A DNA stretch of 64,000 nucleotides from an uncultured Pseudodesulfovibrio sp. (GTDB lineage: Bacteria; Desulfobacterota; Desulfovibrionia; Desulfovibrionales; Desulfovibrionaceae). A program made the translations under genes and the position numbers. The notes below the pieces were generated by a model that saw only the letters and a list, made by a program, of their open reading frames with translations, was not told the origin of the DNA and made no database searches. Of this stretch, positions 51,404 to 61,159 are shown piece by piece. The DNA lies in assembly GCF_963662885.1 (NCBI RefSeq), contig NZ_OY760055.1:568001-632000 (forward strand). The letters are read 5' to 3'. Each line of letters opens with the position of its first letter. Within the stretch, counting starts at the first letter, position 1.

Positions 51404-53095
51404 TCAATAAATACCCGCTTCGTGCAGCGTCTTCACATAGCCCTTGTCGATCTTCTTGATGTGGTTTCCCAACCAATCGCGCAGGAAGATCATCAGCTCG
51501 CGGGTGACGGTCGCTTCACCGCTCTTGAACTTCGCTTCGAAGTCCAGGACGGTCTGGACCAGTTCCATGTGGATTTTTTCGTGTGACTCGGCCCCGGCGT
51601 AACCAACCTGCCGGAAGTAGTCCTCTTCGGTGCCGAAGTGGGTCACGGTGTAGTTCTTCAGCTCTTCCAGCAATTCTCCGAGGTAGTCCCGGCCTCTCCC
51701 TTCCTGCATGGCGTGGTACAGGTTGTTGACCATGTCCACGAGGGTGTGGTGCTGCTCGTCGATCTTCTTGATACCCAGGATAAAGGAATCGTCCCAACCC
51801 ACCAGATCTTTCCGATCTCCGGAGGGCTTGAAGGCGGGTTTTGATGGCGCGGGCGCTGCCGGGAGCTTCGGCGCAGGCTTGGATAGCGGTTTGGGGGCGG
51901 AAGCGGATTGCAGCCGGGGGGGAGCCTGGCGGACCACCGAAGTGCGTGCAGGGGCAGGGGCGTGAAGCTTGGAAGCCGGAGCCCGCAGTGGAGCGTGCGC
52001 CCGGTTGGTGTGAAAATAGCCGATGGCCCGTTGTATTTGCGAGACCTGGGCGGACAGTTCCTCGGCGGTGGATGCCAGTGTCGAAGAGGTCATGGAGTTG
52101 CGTTGCGCCACGCCGTCCATCTGCCGAATGGCCTGGGCGACAAGATCCGCGCTGCTGCGTTGTTCGTCGCTGGAAGCCGATATCTCTTCCAGTTGTTCCG
52201 CCGTGGTCCTGATGTCAGGGACCATCTTGTCCAGGATCTTACTGGCATCGGTCGCGATCATCTGGCTCTCCCGTGACACCTCGCCGATCTCGGCGGCCGC
52301 CTGCCCGGATTTTTCTGCCAACTGACGTACTTCGGCCGCCACCACGGCAAAGCCCTTGCCGTGTTCTCCCGCCCGAGCCGCCTCGATGGCTGCGTTCAGG
52401 GCCAACAGGTTGGTCTGCCGGGCTATTTCCTCGATAATGGTGATCTTTTCGGCAATGACGTGCATGGACTCCATGGCGCGGGCCACGGACTTTCCGCCTT
52501 CGGAGGCTTCGGCGGCGGCCTTGGACGCCACGTTCGAGGTCCGTTTGGCATTGTCGGCATTGTTTCTGATGTTGGCGGTCATGTCTTCCACCAGGGCCAT
52601 GGCCTCTGCCACGCCGGACGATTGGGCCGACGCGCTTTGATCCATGTCCTCGGCAGAGCCGGACAGCGTTTCGCTGCCTGCGGCCACATTGTCGGCCGAG
52701 GTCCGGACTTCGCCGACCAGAGCGCGAAGCCGGTCGCCCATTGCATTCAGGGCCGAGGCGAGTTCCACGAATTCGGTTTTGCCGGTGGGGGAGAGATCGA
52801 CATCAAGGTTACCCTGGTTGAACTGCCGGACGGTGTCGGTTGCCTGCCGGACGTCGTTTTTTATCCTGGAACCCAGCCACAGGCCGATCAGAATCGAGAC
52901 GGTCAGACAGACGCCCCCCAGGGACCATGCCCACACCTTCAGTGAAGATAGGGTCTCAGCCATTTGGGCGGGTGCGCCTTCTCCGGCCACGTCCAGGAGT
53001 ATCCCGGTCTTCCAATGTATGGCGGTAATGAAGCAGATGGCGCAGGCCAAGGCCACGACGGCGCCGAGAATGGGCACTTTGTACTGGATTCGCAT
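51404..53095 (-). CDS. Methyl-accepting chemotaxis protein with C-terminal hemerythrin domain (DcrH-like)
   Basis: A 563-residue chemoreceptor. Two membrane helices (residues 6-28 and 53-75) flank a very short periplasmic loop, followed by HAMP and the signalling hairpin tip EIARQTNLLALNAAIEAARAGE. A Pro/Ala/Lys-rich linker (about 370-425) leads to a hemerythrin domain with IDEQHHTL, VTHFGTEEDYF, HEKIH and WLGNHIKKID, the full di-iron ligand set. Desulfovibrio DcrH is the known example of this fusion and binds O2; here the near absence of a periplasmic domain points to an internal oxygen or redox signal. Confidence 0.95.
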   Translation of the reverse strand: MRIQYKVPILGAVVALACAICFITAIHWKTGILLDVAGEGAPAQMAETLSSLKVWAWSLGGVCLTVSILIGLWLGSRIKNDVRQATDTVRQFNQGNLDVDLSPTGKTEFVELASALNAMGDRLRALVGEVRTSADNVAAGSETLSGSAEDMDQSASAQSSGVAEAMALVEDMTANIRNNADNAKRTSNVASKAAAEASEGGKSVARAMESMHVIAEKITIIEEIARQTNLLALNAAIEAARAGEHGKGFAVVAAEVRQLAEKSGQAAAEIGEVSRESQMIATDASKILDKMVPDIRTTAEQLEEISASSDEQRSSADLVAQAIRQMDGVAQRNSMTSSTLASTAEELSAQVSQIQRAIGYFHTNRAHAPLRAPASKLHAPAPARTSVVRQAPPRLQSASAPKPLSKPAPKLPAAPAPSKPAFKPSGDRKDLVGWDDSFILGIKKIDEQHHTLVDMVNNLYHAMQEGRGRDYLGELLEELKNYTVTHFGTEEDYFRQVGYAGAESHEKIHMELVQTVLDFEAKFKSGEATVTRELMIFLRDWLGNHIKKIDKGYVKTLHEAGIY

Positions 53096-53253
53096 GTGTC
53101 CCTCCCGAGATCCGATTTTGCCGAAACCGTACCTCTCTGCGATACCCGGAGAAATGATTTTTCTCCCCGGCAGGGGTGGAATTAGCGAAACGGGGCTTCG
53201 GACAGTCGAGGGAACCCGTTGGGCGGAAAGGGACGCCCGATGAAACCTGTAGT

Positions 53254-54492
53254 CTAATCGGAGTGGGCGGCCAGGGCGCGGATACGGGCCAGGACCGGGG
53301 GGTGGCTGTATTCAAGCCAGACCGTGAGCGGGTGCGGGGTCAGGTTTGACAGGTTGGAGGCGGACAGCTTTTTCAGGGCCGAGATCATATCCTCGGGGCG
53401 ACCCGTGGTCCGGGCTGCAAAGGCGTCGGCCTCGAATTCATGTTTGCGCGAGATGGCGTTGGCGACCACGGACAAGGCCAGAGAAAGCGGGGTGTAGAGC
53501 AGGACGAAGAAGACCAGCCCCGCGTACAGCGACATGTGCTCCATGCCAAAGGCCGCGAACAGTCCCTTTGAATCCAGGAAAAGAGACATGAGATAGAAGA
53601 GCACGCCCGCCTTGACGATGCCGGTGACCAACATGCTCTTAATGTGGCCGAGCTTGGCGTGGCCCACCTCGTGGGCCAGCACGGCCACGATCTCGTCGGC
53701 ATCCATTTCCTTGATCAACGTGTCGAACAGGGCGATGCGCCGTCTTTTGCCGAACCCGGTGAAAAACGCGTTGCCTTTGGTGGACCGTTTGGACCCGTCC
53801 ATGACGTAGATGCCGGACAGCTCGAACCCGGCCTTGGCCGCAAAAGCCTCGAGCTTGGTCCGCAGTTCGCCCTCTTCAAGCGGGGTGAACTTGTTGAACA
53901 GGGGCAGTATCCAGGTCGGGGCCACGTAGGTCAGGCCCAGTGACAGGGCCACCGCGAATCCCCAGCACAGCAGCCAGGCGTACGGGCCGGTCTTATGCAG
54001 AAAAAGGAGAATGCCCGTCACGAGTACGCCGCCGATGATGGCGGTCAGGACAAGGCCCTTGATCCGATCAAGGACGAAGGTTCCGGGCGTGGTATTGTTG
54101 AAGCCGAACCGCTTTTCCTGGACAAAGGTGTGGTAGATCTCGAACGGCGTGCCAAGGATGCTGCTGATCAGGGCCAGTCCGCCGATGTAGACCAGACCGG
54201 ATACCAACGGGCCATACCCGGCTTCGCGGACCACAACGTCGAGAAAGTTGAACCCTCCGGCCAGGATGGCGGCGATCAGTACCAGGGTGTTGAAGGTCTC
54301 GGAAACCGTGGACAATTTCATGGATGCCAGGGTGTACGCCTGGGATTTGGCATAGGTGCTTTCGTCGAAGACGTCGGCCAGTTCATCAGGCGGAGAAGGC
54401 TGCATGGCCTCGGCCGAAAGCCGGTCGGAAAGCACGCCCAGAAACCAGGCCGCAAGCAGGGAACCGATGATGATCGCGAGGTAGATGTTCAA
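53254..54492 (-). CDS. M48 family membrane peptidase, Ste24/CAAX prenyl protease type
   Basis: An integral-membrane zinc protease of 412 residues with about seven membrane segments. The zinc motif is LAHEVGHAKLGH, with the downstream Glu in ISRKHEFEADAFAA. An N-terminal CAAX-protease-type region (YAKSQAYTLASMKLSTVSE) and RIKGLVLTAIIGG are conserved. Bacteria lack prenylated CAAX proteins, so the substrate is probably misfolded or surplus membrane protein. The C-terminal HPLTVWLEYSHPPVLARI is the usual family end. Confidence 0.93.
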   Translation of the reverse strand: MNIYLAIIIGSLLAAWFLGVLSDRLSAEAMQPSPPDELADVFDESTYAKSQAYTLASMKLSTVSETFNTLVLIAAILAGGFNFLDVVVREAGYGPLVSGLVYIGGLALISSILGTPFEIYHTFVQEKRFGFNNTTPGTFVLDRIKGLVLTAIIGGVLVTGILLFLHKTGPYAWLLCWGFAVALSLGLTYVAPTWILPLFNKFTPLEEGELRTKLEAFAAKAGFELSGIYVMDGSKRSTKGNAFFTGFGKRRRIALFDTLIKEMDADEIVAVLAHEVGHAKLGHIKSMLVTGIVKAGVLFYLMSLFLDSKGLFAAFGMEHMSLYAGLVFFVLLYTPLSLALSVVANAISRKHEFEADAFAARTTGRPEDMISALKKLSASNLSNLTPHPLTVWLEYSHPPVLARIRALAAHSD

Positions 54493-54690
54493 GTGTACTC
54501 CCGGGGTATGAGGACGGTCCGCAACGAGCGATTACGCTATACGGTTTGGCTTGCGCGCGTCAACCTGGGAGCGGTTCGTATGGGCTAGTGGCTCGGAAAT
54601 GCAAGATAATCGCGAGCAGGCTTGCCAATTTGGCATGCCTGTATTAATTTGCTGTTGTCGTTTAGTGTTTTTTTCGCGACAAAGGACACC

Positions 54691-55545
54691 ATGTCAACAA
54701 GCCCCATGACCGCCAAGGAAATCCGCGAAGACATTGCGCGCGCCCGCGCCTATGCCAAGAAAAACGATTACCTGCAGACGCTCAAGTATCTGGCCAACGC
54801 CATCCGGGGGATGGTCACCAGTCAGGTCTTCGGAGCGGAGAAGTTCGAGATTCAGGCCCATCTCGACGAGGCCTTGCGCGATCTGAACAAGATGAAGATG
54901 ATCCAGAAGCTCTTTCCGGACGGGCTCAACTACCGGAAGGGCAAGGAAAAGGCGTTCTACCAGACCTTGCTTCGGCTGCACAAGAAGCTGGGCGAGGCCA
55001 TGGAAAAGGCCCGCGTGGCCAAGCTGCGCAAACGCCTGGGCGTGCTGGACGACAACCTCATAAAGGCGGCGCAGCTCATCAATGCGGGCCAGCCTCTTGA
55101 AGCCCGCAAGCTGTACAGCAAGATCGCCGAATATTTTCAGGACATCGAGGGTATCCATTCGGACATCGGCAATCGCATGGCCACGTTCGGCCTGTTCGCC
55201 GAGGCCGTGCCGTATCTGAACAAGGCACTGGAAACCCAGAACAATGACGCGCGCGCCCACAACGCGCTGATCCTCTGTTACGAGGGCATGCACGAGCCGG
55301 ACAAGGCCATGGCCGCCATCAAGGACGCCATGCGCTGGCTCGGCCCTACCGAAAATCTCTATCTCCGCCTGGCCAAGCTGCATCTGCAGAAACGCGAGTG
55401 GGGCGAGGTCTTCAACAACGCCAAGGCCGCTTACGACCGCAACCCTCTGAACACCGAGGCGGCCAAGCTGATGAAGCAGGCCGAGCCGAAAATATTCACC
55501 TCGGGCAAGAGTGGCAGCAAGCAGTCCCACGATCTGAATTTCTAA
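54691..55545 (+). CDS. TPR-repeat protein
   Basis: A soluble 284-residue helical protein. The start at 54691 (MSTSPMTAKEIREDIAR) follows AAAGGA. The N-terminal half (LQTLKYLANAIRGMVTSQ ... LFPDGLNYRKGKEKAF) has no match I can name; the C-terminal half is TPR (AVPYLNKALETQNNDARAHNALI, PTENLYLRLAKLHLQKREWGEV). It probably acts as a scaffold. It is divergent from the Ste24 gene. Confidence 0.8.
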   Translation: MSTSPMTAKEIREDIARARAYAKKNDYLQTLKYLANAIRGMVTSQVFGAEKFEIQAHLDEALRDLNKMKMIQKLFPDGLNYRKGKEKAFYQTLLRLHKKLGEAMEKARVAKLRKRLGVLDDNLIKAAQLINAGQPLEARKLYSKIAEYFQDIEGIHSDIGNRMATFGLFAEAVPYLNKALETQNNDARAHNALILCYEGMHEPDKAMAAIKDAMRWLGPTENLYLRLAKLHLQKREWGEVFNNAKAAYDRNPLNTEAAKLMKQAEPKIFTSGKSGSKQSHDLNF

Positions 55546-55576
55546 GCCGGGCATTGGCCTGATGAGATTTTCCGGC

Positions 55577-55599
55577 CCCGGTTCAACCGGGGTTTTTTA
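55577..55599 (+). terminator. Rho-independent terminator downstream of the TPR gene
   Basis: Stem CCCCGG / CCGGGG with a TTCAA loop, followed by six T on the plus strand. Confidence 0.88.
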
Positions 55600-55683
55600 T
55601 TGCGGCCGATTCGCAGAGGAGAGTGCGGACAGAGCCGGAAGCACGCGTGTTTACGGTCCCGGCCCCATCCGGTTTGTGGAGGA

Positions 55684-56148
55684 TCAATCGGAGAAGTGGA
55701 ACTTGTCGCGGCTGACCTTCATTATCGCCCCCTTGCCCGTGGAGACGAGCAGGTTGCCATCCCGGTCGATGCCTAGCCCGGATACCGCACTGCCGCATCG
55801 AAATACCCTGGTGACTTCGCCGTCCGGCGCGACCGCGTATATCTCCCCTGACGCAGTGCCGACGAAAAGGGTACGCAGACGGTCCACGGCCAGAGCCGTG
55901 GGCTCAGCCACGCGGGCGTAGGTCGTGGGCTCGCCGTCCGGCGGCACGCACAAGACCACGCCGGCTTCGCGGTCCGCAGTGTATGCGTACCCTCGGGAGT
56001 CCAGAGCCAGTCCCGCGGTCCCGGCCAGTCCGGTGCCGAGGACCTTGGCCCCGTCGTCTGCGTGTCCGGTTACGCCTGTCCCGGCCAGGATCGTGGCGAT
56101 GACGATAACACTCAGAAAATACGTGTGAATACTCGATAAACCCTGCAT
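55684..56148 (-). CDS. Secreted short beta-propeller-like protein (NHL/SMP-30 type)
   Basis: A 154-residue exported protein: the signal peptide runs through about residue 30 (FLSVIVIATILAGTGVTGHA). The mature part contains repeated blades LAGTAGLALDSRGYAYTADR, VAEPTALAVDRLRTLFVGTA and VSGLGIDRDGNLLVSTG, the NHL/SMP-30 pattern, but only about three, too few for a closed propeller, so it may be a truncated descendant or may oligomerise. It is transcribed divergently from a LysR regulator, which probably controls it. Confidence 0.7.
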   Translation of the reverse strand: MQGLSSIHTYFLSVIVIATILAGTGVTGHADDGAKVLGTGLAGTAGLALDSRGYAYTADREAGVVLCVPPDGEPTTYARVAEPTALAVDRLRTLFVGTASGEIYAVAPDGEVTRVFRCGSAVSGLGIDRDGNLLVSTGKGAIMKVSRDKFHFSD

Positions 56149-56202
56149 GTCGTGCCTCCTTTGTGTTGGAGGACACGGTAGAAATGTGGTATCAATATGT
56201 CC

Positions 56203-56234
56203 AATACATATTTACACGAAGATCAATATGTATT
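56203..56234. promoter_or_regulatory. Candidate LysR-type operator between divergent genes
   Basis: The perfect 10-bp inverted repeat AATACATATT / AATATGTATT (56203-56212 with 56225-56234), 12 bases apart, with an additional direct copy of ATCAATATGT at 56191-56200 and 56222-56231. It lies just ahead of the regulator's ATG in an AT-rich patch. Confidence 0.55.
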
Positions 56235-56245
56235 AGCTCTGAATA

Positions 56246-57136
56246 ATGGAACTCAGACAGATCACCTATTTCATTGCCGTGGCCGAGGAGCTGCATTTCG
56301 GGCGGGCGGCCGAGCGTTGCCACATAGCCCAGCCGCCGCTGTCGCAGCAGATCAAGCGTCTTGAAGAGGAACTCGGGGTAACGCTCTTGGAGCGGACCAG
56401 CCGGAAGGTGGCCCTGACCCCGGAAGGCAAGGAGTTCCTCATCCGATGCAAGGATGTGCGGGATCGACTCAACGAAGCCGTCATCTGTATCCAGGACATG
56501 GCCAAGGGGTTGGAAGGGCAGCTCCGGGTCGGGTTCATCGGCCCTGCGTCCCTGTCCAAGCTGCCCCGGGCCATCCGTGCATTCCGGGAACGCAACCCGC
56601 GTATCCGTCTGGATTTTTCAGCCCAGTCCACGTCCGAGCAGTTGCCGCTGTTGCGCGGCGACCGGCTGGACATCGCCTTTGTCAGGCTGTTCGGTCACGA
56701 TACCTCGGGCCTGAACTCCTTGCTTTTTCTTCGCGAGCCCTATGTCCTGGCCATCCCCGAAGGCCACCGTTTCTCGGAAAGCGACACTCTGGACATCACC
56801 GACCTCGAGGGCGAACCGCTCATTTTCAATCAGCGCATCGCCCAACCGGCGCTTTACCGCTCGCTCATCGGTTCCTTCCACAAGGCCGGGTTCATGCCCA
56901 ACATCGTCCAGGAAGTGAATACCGAACAGTCCACCGTGGCCCTGGTCGCAACGGGCCTGGGGTGCGCTCTGGTCCCGGCTTCCAGCGCGTCGAACTACCG
57001 TTCCGGCGTCATCTTCCGCCCCCTGACCGGTGATCTTCCTCAGTGGGAAATCACCGCGCTTTGGAAAAAGAAGAACCAGTCCGCCATCCTTCAGAAGTTC
57101 CTCGACGTCGCCCGCGAGTTCCGCGAGGTGCATTGA
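56246..57136 (+). CDS. LysR-family transcriptional regulator
   Basis: A 296-residue regulator. The N-terminal winged helix is MELRQITYFIAVAEELHFGRAAERCHIAQPPLS, with QQIKRLEEELGVTLLERT as the recognition region; it belongs to the CatR/CbbR/BenM-like subgroup by its HFGRAAER and LRVGFIGPASL sequences. The effector domain (about 90-296) is complete. It is divergent from the short propeller gene across a 97-base control region. Confidence 0.93.
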   Translation: MELRQITYFIAVAEELHFGRAAERCHIAQPPLSQQIKRLEEELGVTLLERTSRKVALTPEGKEFLIRCKDVRDRLNEAVICIQDMAKGLEGQLRVGFIGPASLSKLPRAIRAFRERNPRIRLDFSAQSTSEQLPLLRGDRLDIAFVRLFGHDTSGLNSLLFLREPYVLAIPEGHRFSESDTLDITDLEGEPLIFNQRIAQPALYRSLIGSFHKAGFMPNIVQEVNTEQSTVALVATGLGCALVPASSASNYRSGVIFRPLTGDLPQWEITALWKKKNQSAILQKFLDVAREFREVH

Positions 57137-57219
57137 GGAAACGGAGGAAGGGAATATGATAGGGAATTTGCTCAGTAAATGGGTATGGATTCAATAAACC
57201 GCAACAATGAGGCAGTATC

Positions 57220-57594
57220 ATGGGATTTCTTGACGGCTTGATGGGTAATGCGACCGAAGTTTCGCTGGAGGACGTGCAGGAGGAACTGGCCCCGATCCTG
57301 GGTAGCAACGAGCGCATCGAGCGGGCCTTCAAGGTCATCCGCGACATGTATATCTTCACCTCCGGCCGTCTGCTGATCATCGACAAGCAGGGCATGACCG
57401 GCAAGAAGGTCGATTACCTGTCCCTTCCGTATGGTTCCATAAAGGCCTTTTCCGTGGAGACCGCCGGACATTTCGACCTCGACTCCGAATTGACCCTCTA
57501 TGTTTCCGGCCTGCACGAACCGGTCAAGAAAGAGCTTAAAAAAGGCAGCGATGTAGTCGGTATCCAGAAATTGCTGGCGAACAAGGTGCTTTGA
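57220..57594 (+). CDS. Bacterial PH-domain protein
   Basis: A 124-residue cytoplasmic protein starting MGFLDGLMGNATEVSLEDVQ. The body (RIERAFKVIRDMYIFTSGRLLIIDKQG, GKKVDYLSLPYGSIKAFSVE, LTLYVSG) is the bPH_1 fold found in many bacteria; its molecular role is not established. It is a single gene between the LysR gene and a strong terminator. Confidence 0.82.
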   Translation: MGFLDGLMGNATEVSLEDVQEELAPILGSNERIERAFKVIRDMYIFTSGRLLIIDKQGMTGKKVDYLSLPYGSIKAFSVETAGHFDLDSELTLYVSGLHEPVKKELKKGSDVVGIQKLLANKVL

Positions 57595-57638
57595 TAAAAA
57601 ACCGATATGATATTTCGGCCGAGTAGGCGTTAGGCAAG

Positions 57639-57672
57639 AACCGGCCCTGATCCGTATAGATCAGGGCCGGTT
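57639..57672. terminator. Terminator between convergent PH-domain and lipoprotein genes
   Basis: A 14-bp stem AACCGGCCCTGATC / GATCAGGGCCGGTT with a 6-base loop; usable from both sides. Confidence 0.85.
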
Positions 57673-57709
57673 TCAGTTTGTTGCTGCCTGGCTAGGAAGG
57701 GGGTTGGCG

Positions 57710-58156
57710 TTAGTTCATGTTGTTTTCGACAACCTTGTACTTGACGCCAAGATCCGTGCAGATCCGCTCCACGGCGATCAGGCCTCTGTTGCGCTGTTCC
57801 GTTTCATCACCGGGGCTGACGCCGACCATGATCAATTGGGTGTTGTGGTCGTCAATGGGTACCAGGGTCATCTCGAACCACCATGTGCCGTCCTTGGACT
57901 CGGCGCGGAGGAAATGTTTGTCATCGCTCTTTTCCGTCACTGCGTAGTTGGTATCCCCGTCTTCCTCGGTGATCTTTATGGCGGTGGCGTAAATGTCATC
58001 GGCGCTACGCGGTATCTCTGCTGTGATGGTTACATTGTCGCCGTCGCTGGAAGAGATGAGATAGACCACCAGCATGGCGGGGCACCCTGAAACGGCGGGG
58101 ACGATCAGAAGCAAAAGGCACGCAATCCAATGTCGTAAAGTGAAAGATGAAGGCAT
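57710..58156 (-). CDS. Small lipoprotein of unknown function
   Basis: The start at 58156 (MPSSFTLRHWIACLLLLIV) follows AAGGAG; the frame upstream is read-through. A lipobox AVSGC gives an N-terminal lipidated Cys. The remaining sequence of about 120 residues (DDIYATAIKITEEDGDTNY, GTWWFEMTLVPIDDHNTQLIMVG) resembles the DUF3568-like lipoprotein pattern in general shape only; I cannot assign a function. Single gene. Confidence 0.75.
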   Translation of the reverse strand: MPSSFTLRHWIACLLLLIVPAVSGCPAMLVVYLISSSDGDNVTITAEIPRSADDIYATAIKITEEDGDTNYAVTEKSDDKHFLRAESKDGTWWFEMTLVPIDDHNTQLIMVGVSPGDETEQRNRGLIAVERICTDLGVKYKVVENNMN

Positions 58157-58259
58157 GGGCACTCCTTTGCATAAAGTGGATTTCGCTTCCTGATACGCGT
58201 AAACCTGTATTGCCGCAAGAGGGAGGCTTGAATCGTTTCCACTCTGTTTCCGAAATGAG

Positions 58260-58293
58260 AAACGGCCCCGATCCATATGGACCGGGGCCGTTT
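58260..58293 (-). terminator. Terminator downstream of groEL
   Basis: Stem AAACGGCCCCG / CGGGGCCGTTT with an inner TCC-ATAT-GGA pairing. It lies 31 bases after the groEL stop. Confidence 0.85.
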
Positions 58294-58324
58294 GATATTG
58301 GCTAGGTTAGAAGCGCAGGGAGGC

Positions 58325-59977
<1,653 letters not shown>

Positions 59978-60035
59978 GGTTTATTCTCCTTATGAATTAG
60001 AAAAAATGTTTTTGTTGGATCGTGCCGAGATGGAG

Positions 60036-60323
60036 CTATTCGACGATGGCGAGGATATCGTCCTCGCGCATGACCAGATGCTCTTCGCCGTCGATGCTGA
60101 TCTCGGTGCCCGCGTATTTGGCGAACAGAACGAGATCGCCCGCCTTGACGGTGGTCTCCACGCGCTTGCCGGCTTCGTCCAGCTTGCCGGGGCCCACGGC
60201 CACGACTTCACCCTTCATGGGCTTTTCCTTGGCGGAATCCGGGATGTAGATGCCACCCGCGGTTTTCTCTTCCGTTTCCAGACGCTTGACCAGGACGCGG
60301 TCGTTCAGCGGTTTCAATTTCAT
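60036..60323 (-). CDS. groES: Co-chaperonin GroES (10 kDa)
   Basis: The heptameric lid of GroEL. The start at 60323 (MKLKPLNDRVLVKRLE) follows GGAGG; the longer frame is not conserved. The mobile loop EEKTAGGIYIPDSAKEKP and the roof YAGTEISIDGEEHLVMREDDILA are standard. Length 95 residues. A sigma-70-like promoter lies 70 bases upstream; no CIRCE element (HrcA site) is visible. Confidence 0.98.
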   Translation of the reverse strand: MKLKPLNDRVLVKRLETEEKTAGGIYIPDSAKEKPMKGEVVAVGPGKLDEAGKRVETTVKAGDLVLFAKYAGTEISIDGEEHLVMREDDILAIVE

Positions 60324-60391
60324 CCTCTTATACCTCCAAAATGGATTTTTGAATTTGTGCGCCGGACGACATGTGCCGCCCGGCTTGCAGT

Positions 60392-60419
60392 TACATAAAC
60401 ACCGCGCGGCAGGTGTCAA
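60392..60419 (-). promoter_or_regulatory. Sigma-70-like promoter of groES-groEL
   Basis: Minus strand TTGACA (60414-60419), 16-base spacer, TATGTA (60392-60397). The gap around it has no sigma-32-type CTTGAA/CCCCAT pair and no CIRCE inverted repeat. Confidence 0.65.
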
Positions 60420-60492
60420 CCCGAACAATCAAAAAAAATCGGACGGCGGCCGGGCGAGGAGCCCGGCTGCACGAGTGGGAGCGGGGAAATCC

Positions 60493-60927
60493 CTACTTGG
60501 CGTTTTCCTTGCGGAATTGCGCGAAGGGCAGGTCCATTTCCCGGATGTGTCCGTCGAACCAGTCGGCCAGGAAGCCGTGGATCTTCACAGGCGGTACGGA
60601 CGTGCCGTTCATCAGCTCTGCTTCCATGCGGATGATGTCGTCCAGAAACCGCTCGTGGGCGTCCTGCTGGTCGTCCAGACCGGGATAGTCAGACTCGTCC
60701 ATGAGGTTTTCCTCATAGCTGAAGTGCTGCATGACCGAGTCCTTGAGGTCGTTCATGATGTCGAGCATCACGTCGGTCTCGTCGTCGTCTAGCTGGCGGT
60801 ACATGTCCGGCGACACCGAGTCGATGCGCCCGAGCATGTTGAAAAGGGTTTCGTGTTGGTCGTCAAGTTCGGGAATGCCCAGATTGAGTTCTGGCGAATA
60901 TCCTGCCGGGTTCGGTTTGGGTGGCAT
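60493..60927 (-). CDS. Bacteriohemerythrin with one altered iron ligand
   Basis: A 144-residue soluble hemerythrin, a di-iron protein that binds O2 or stores iron. Ligand positions seen: His25 (LDDQHETLF), His68 and Glu72 (MQHFSYEENL), His91 (AHERFL), His127 and Asp132 (FDGHIREMD). The position of the remaining His, four residues before His91, is Gln87 (DQQDAHERF), where the chemoreceptor's domain in this window has HEKIH. The di-iron site may therefore be modified. The start codon is preceded by AGGAG. Confidence 0.88.
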   Translation of the reverse strand: MPPKPNPAGYSPELNLGIPELDDQHETLFNMLGRIDSVSPDMYRQLDDDETDVMLDIMNDLKDSVMQHFSYEENLMDESDYPGLDDQQDAHERFLDDIIRMEAELMNGTSVPPVKIHGFLADWFDGHIREMDLPFAQFRKENAK

Positions 60928-61159
60928 GCGTTTCTCCTGTAACGCGGGTTCGTTTTTTAGGCACCATATACCGGGAATCCCGGATTATGTCACCCCCGCC
61001 ACGGTTTTTAAGGGAAATTTTGGGACAGCCGGTTTGGAGGAGGGTGTGTCACACGGCCGCAAACCGAGCGTCACCGAAAATCGCCAAATCGTCATGGAGG
61101 CGGCGCGAACAACGGCGCTGCCGGGCGTACAGTCCGGCAACCATATCAGGAGGAAGGAA

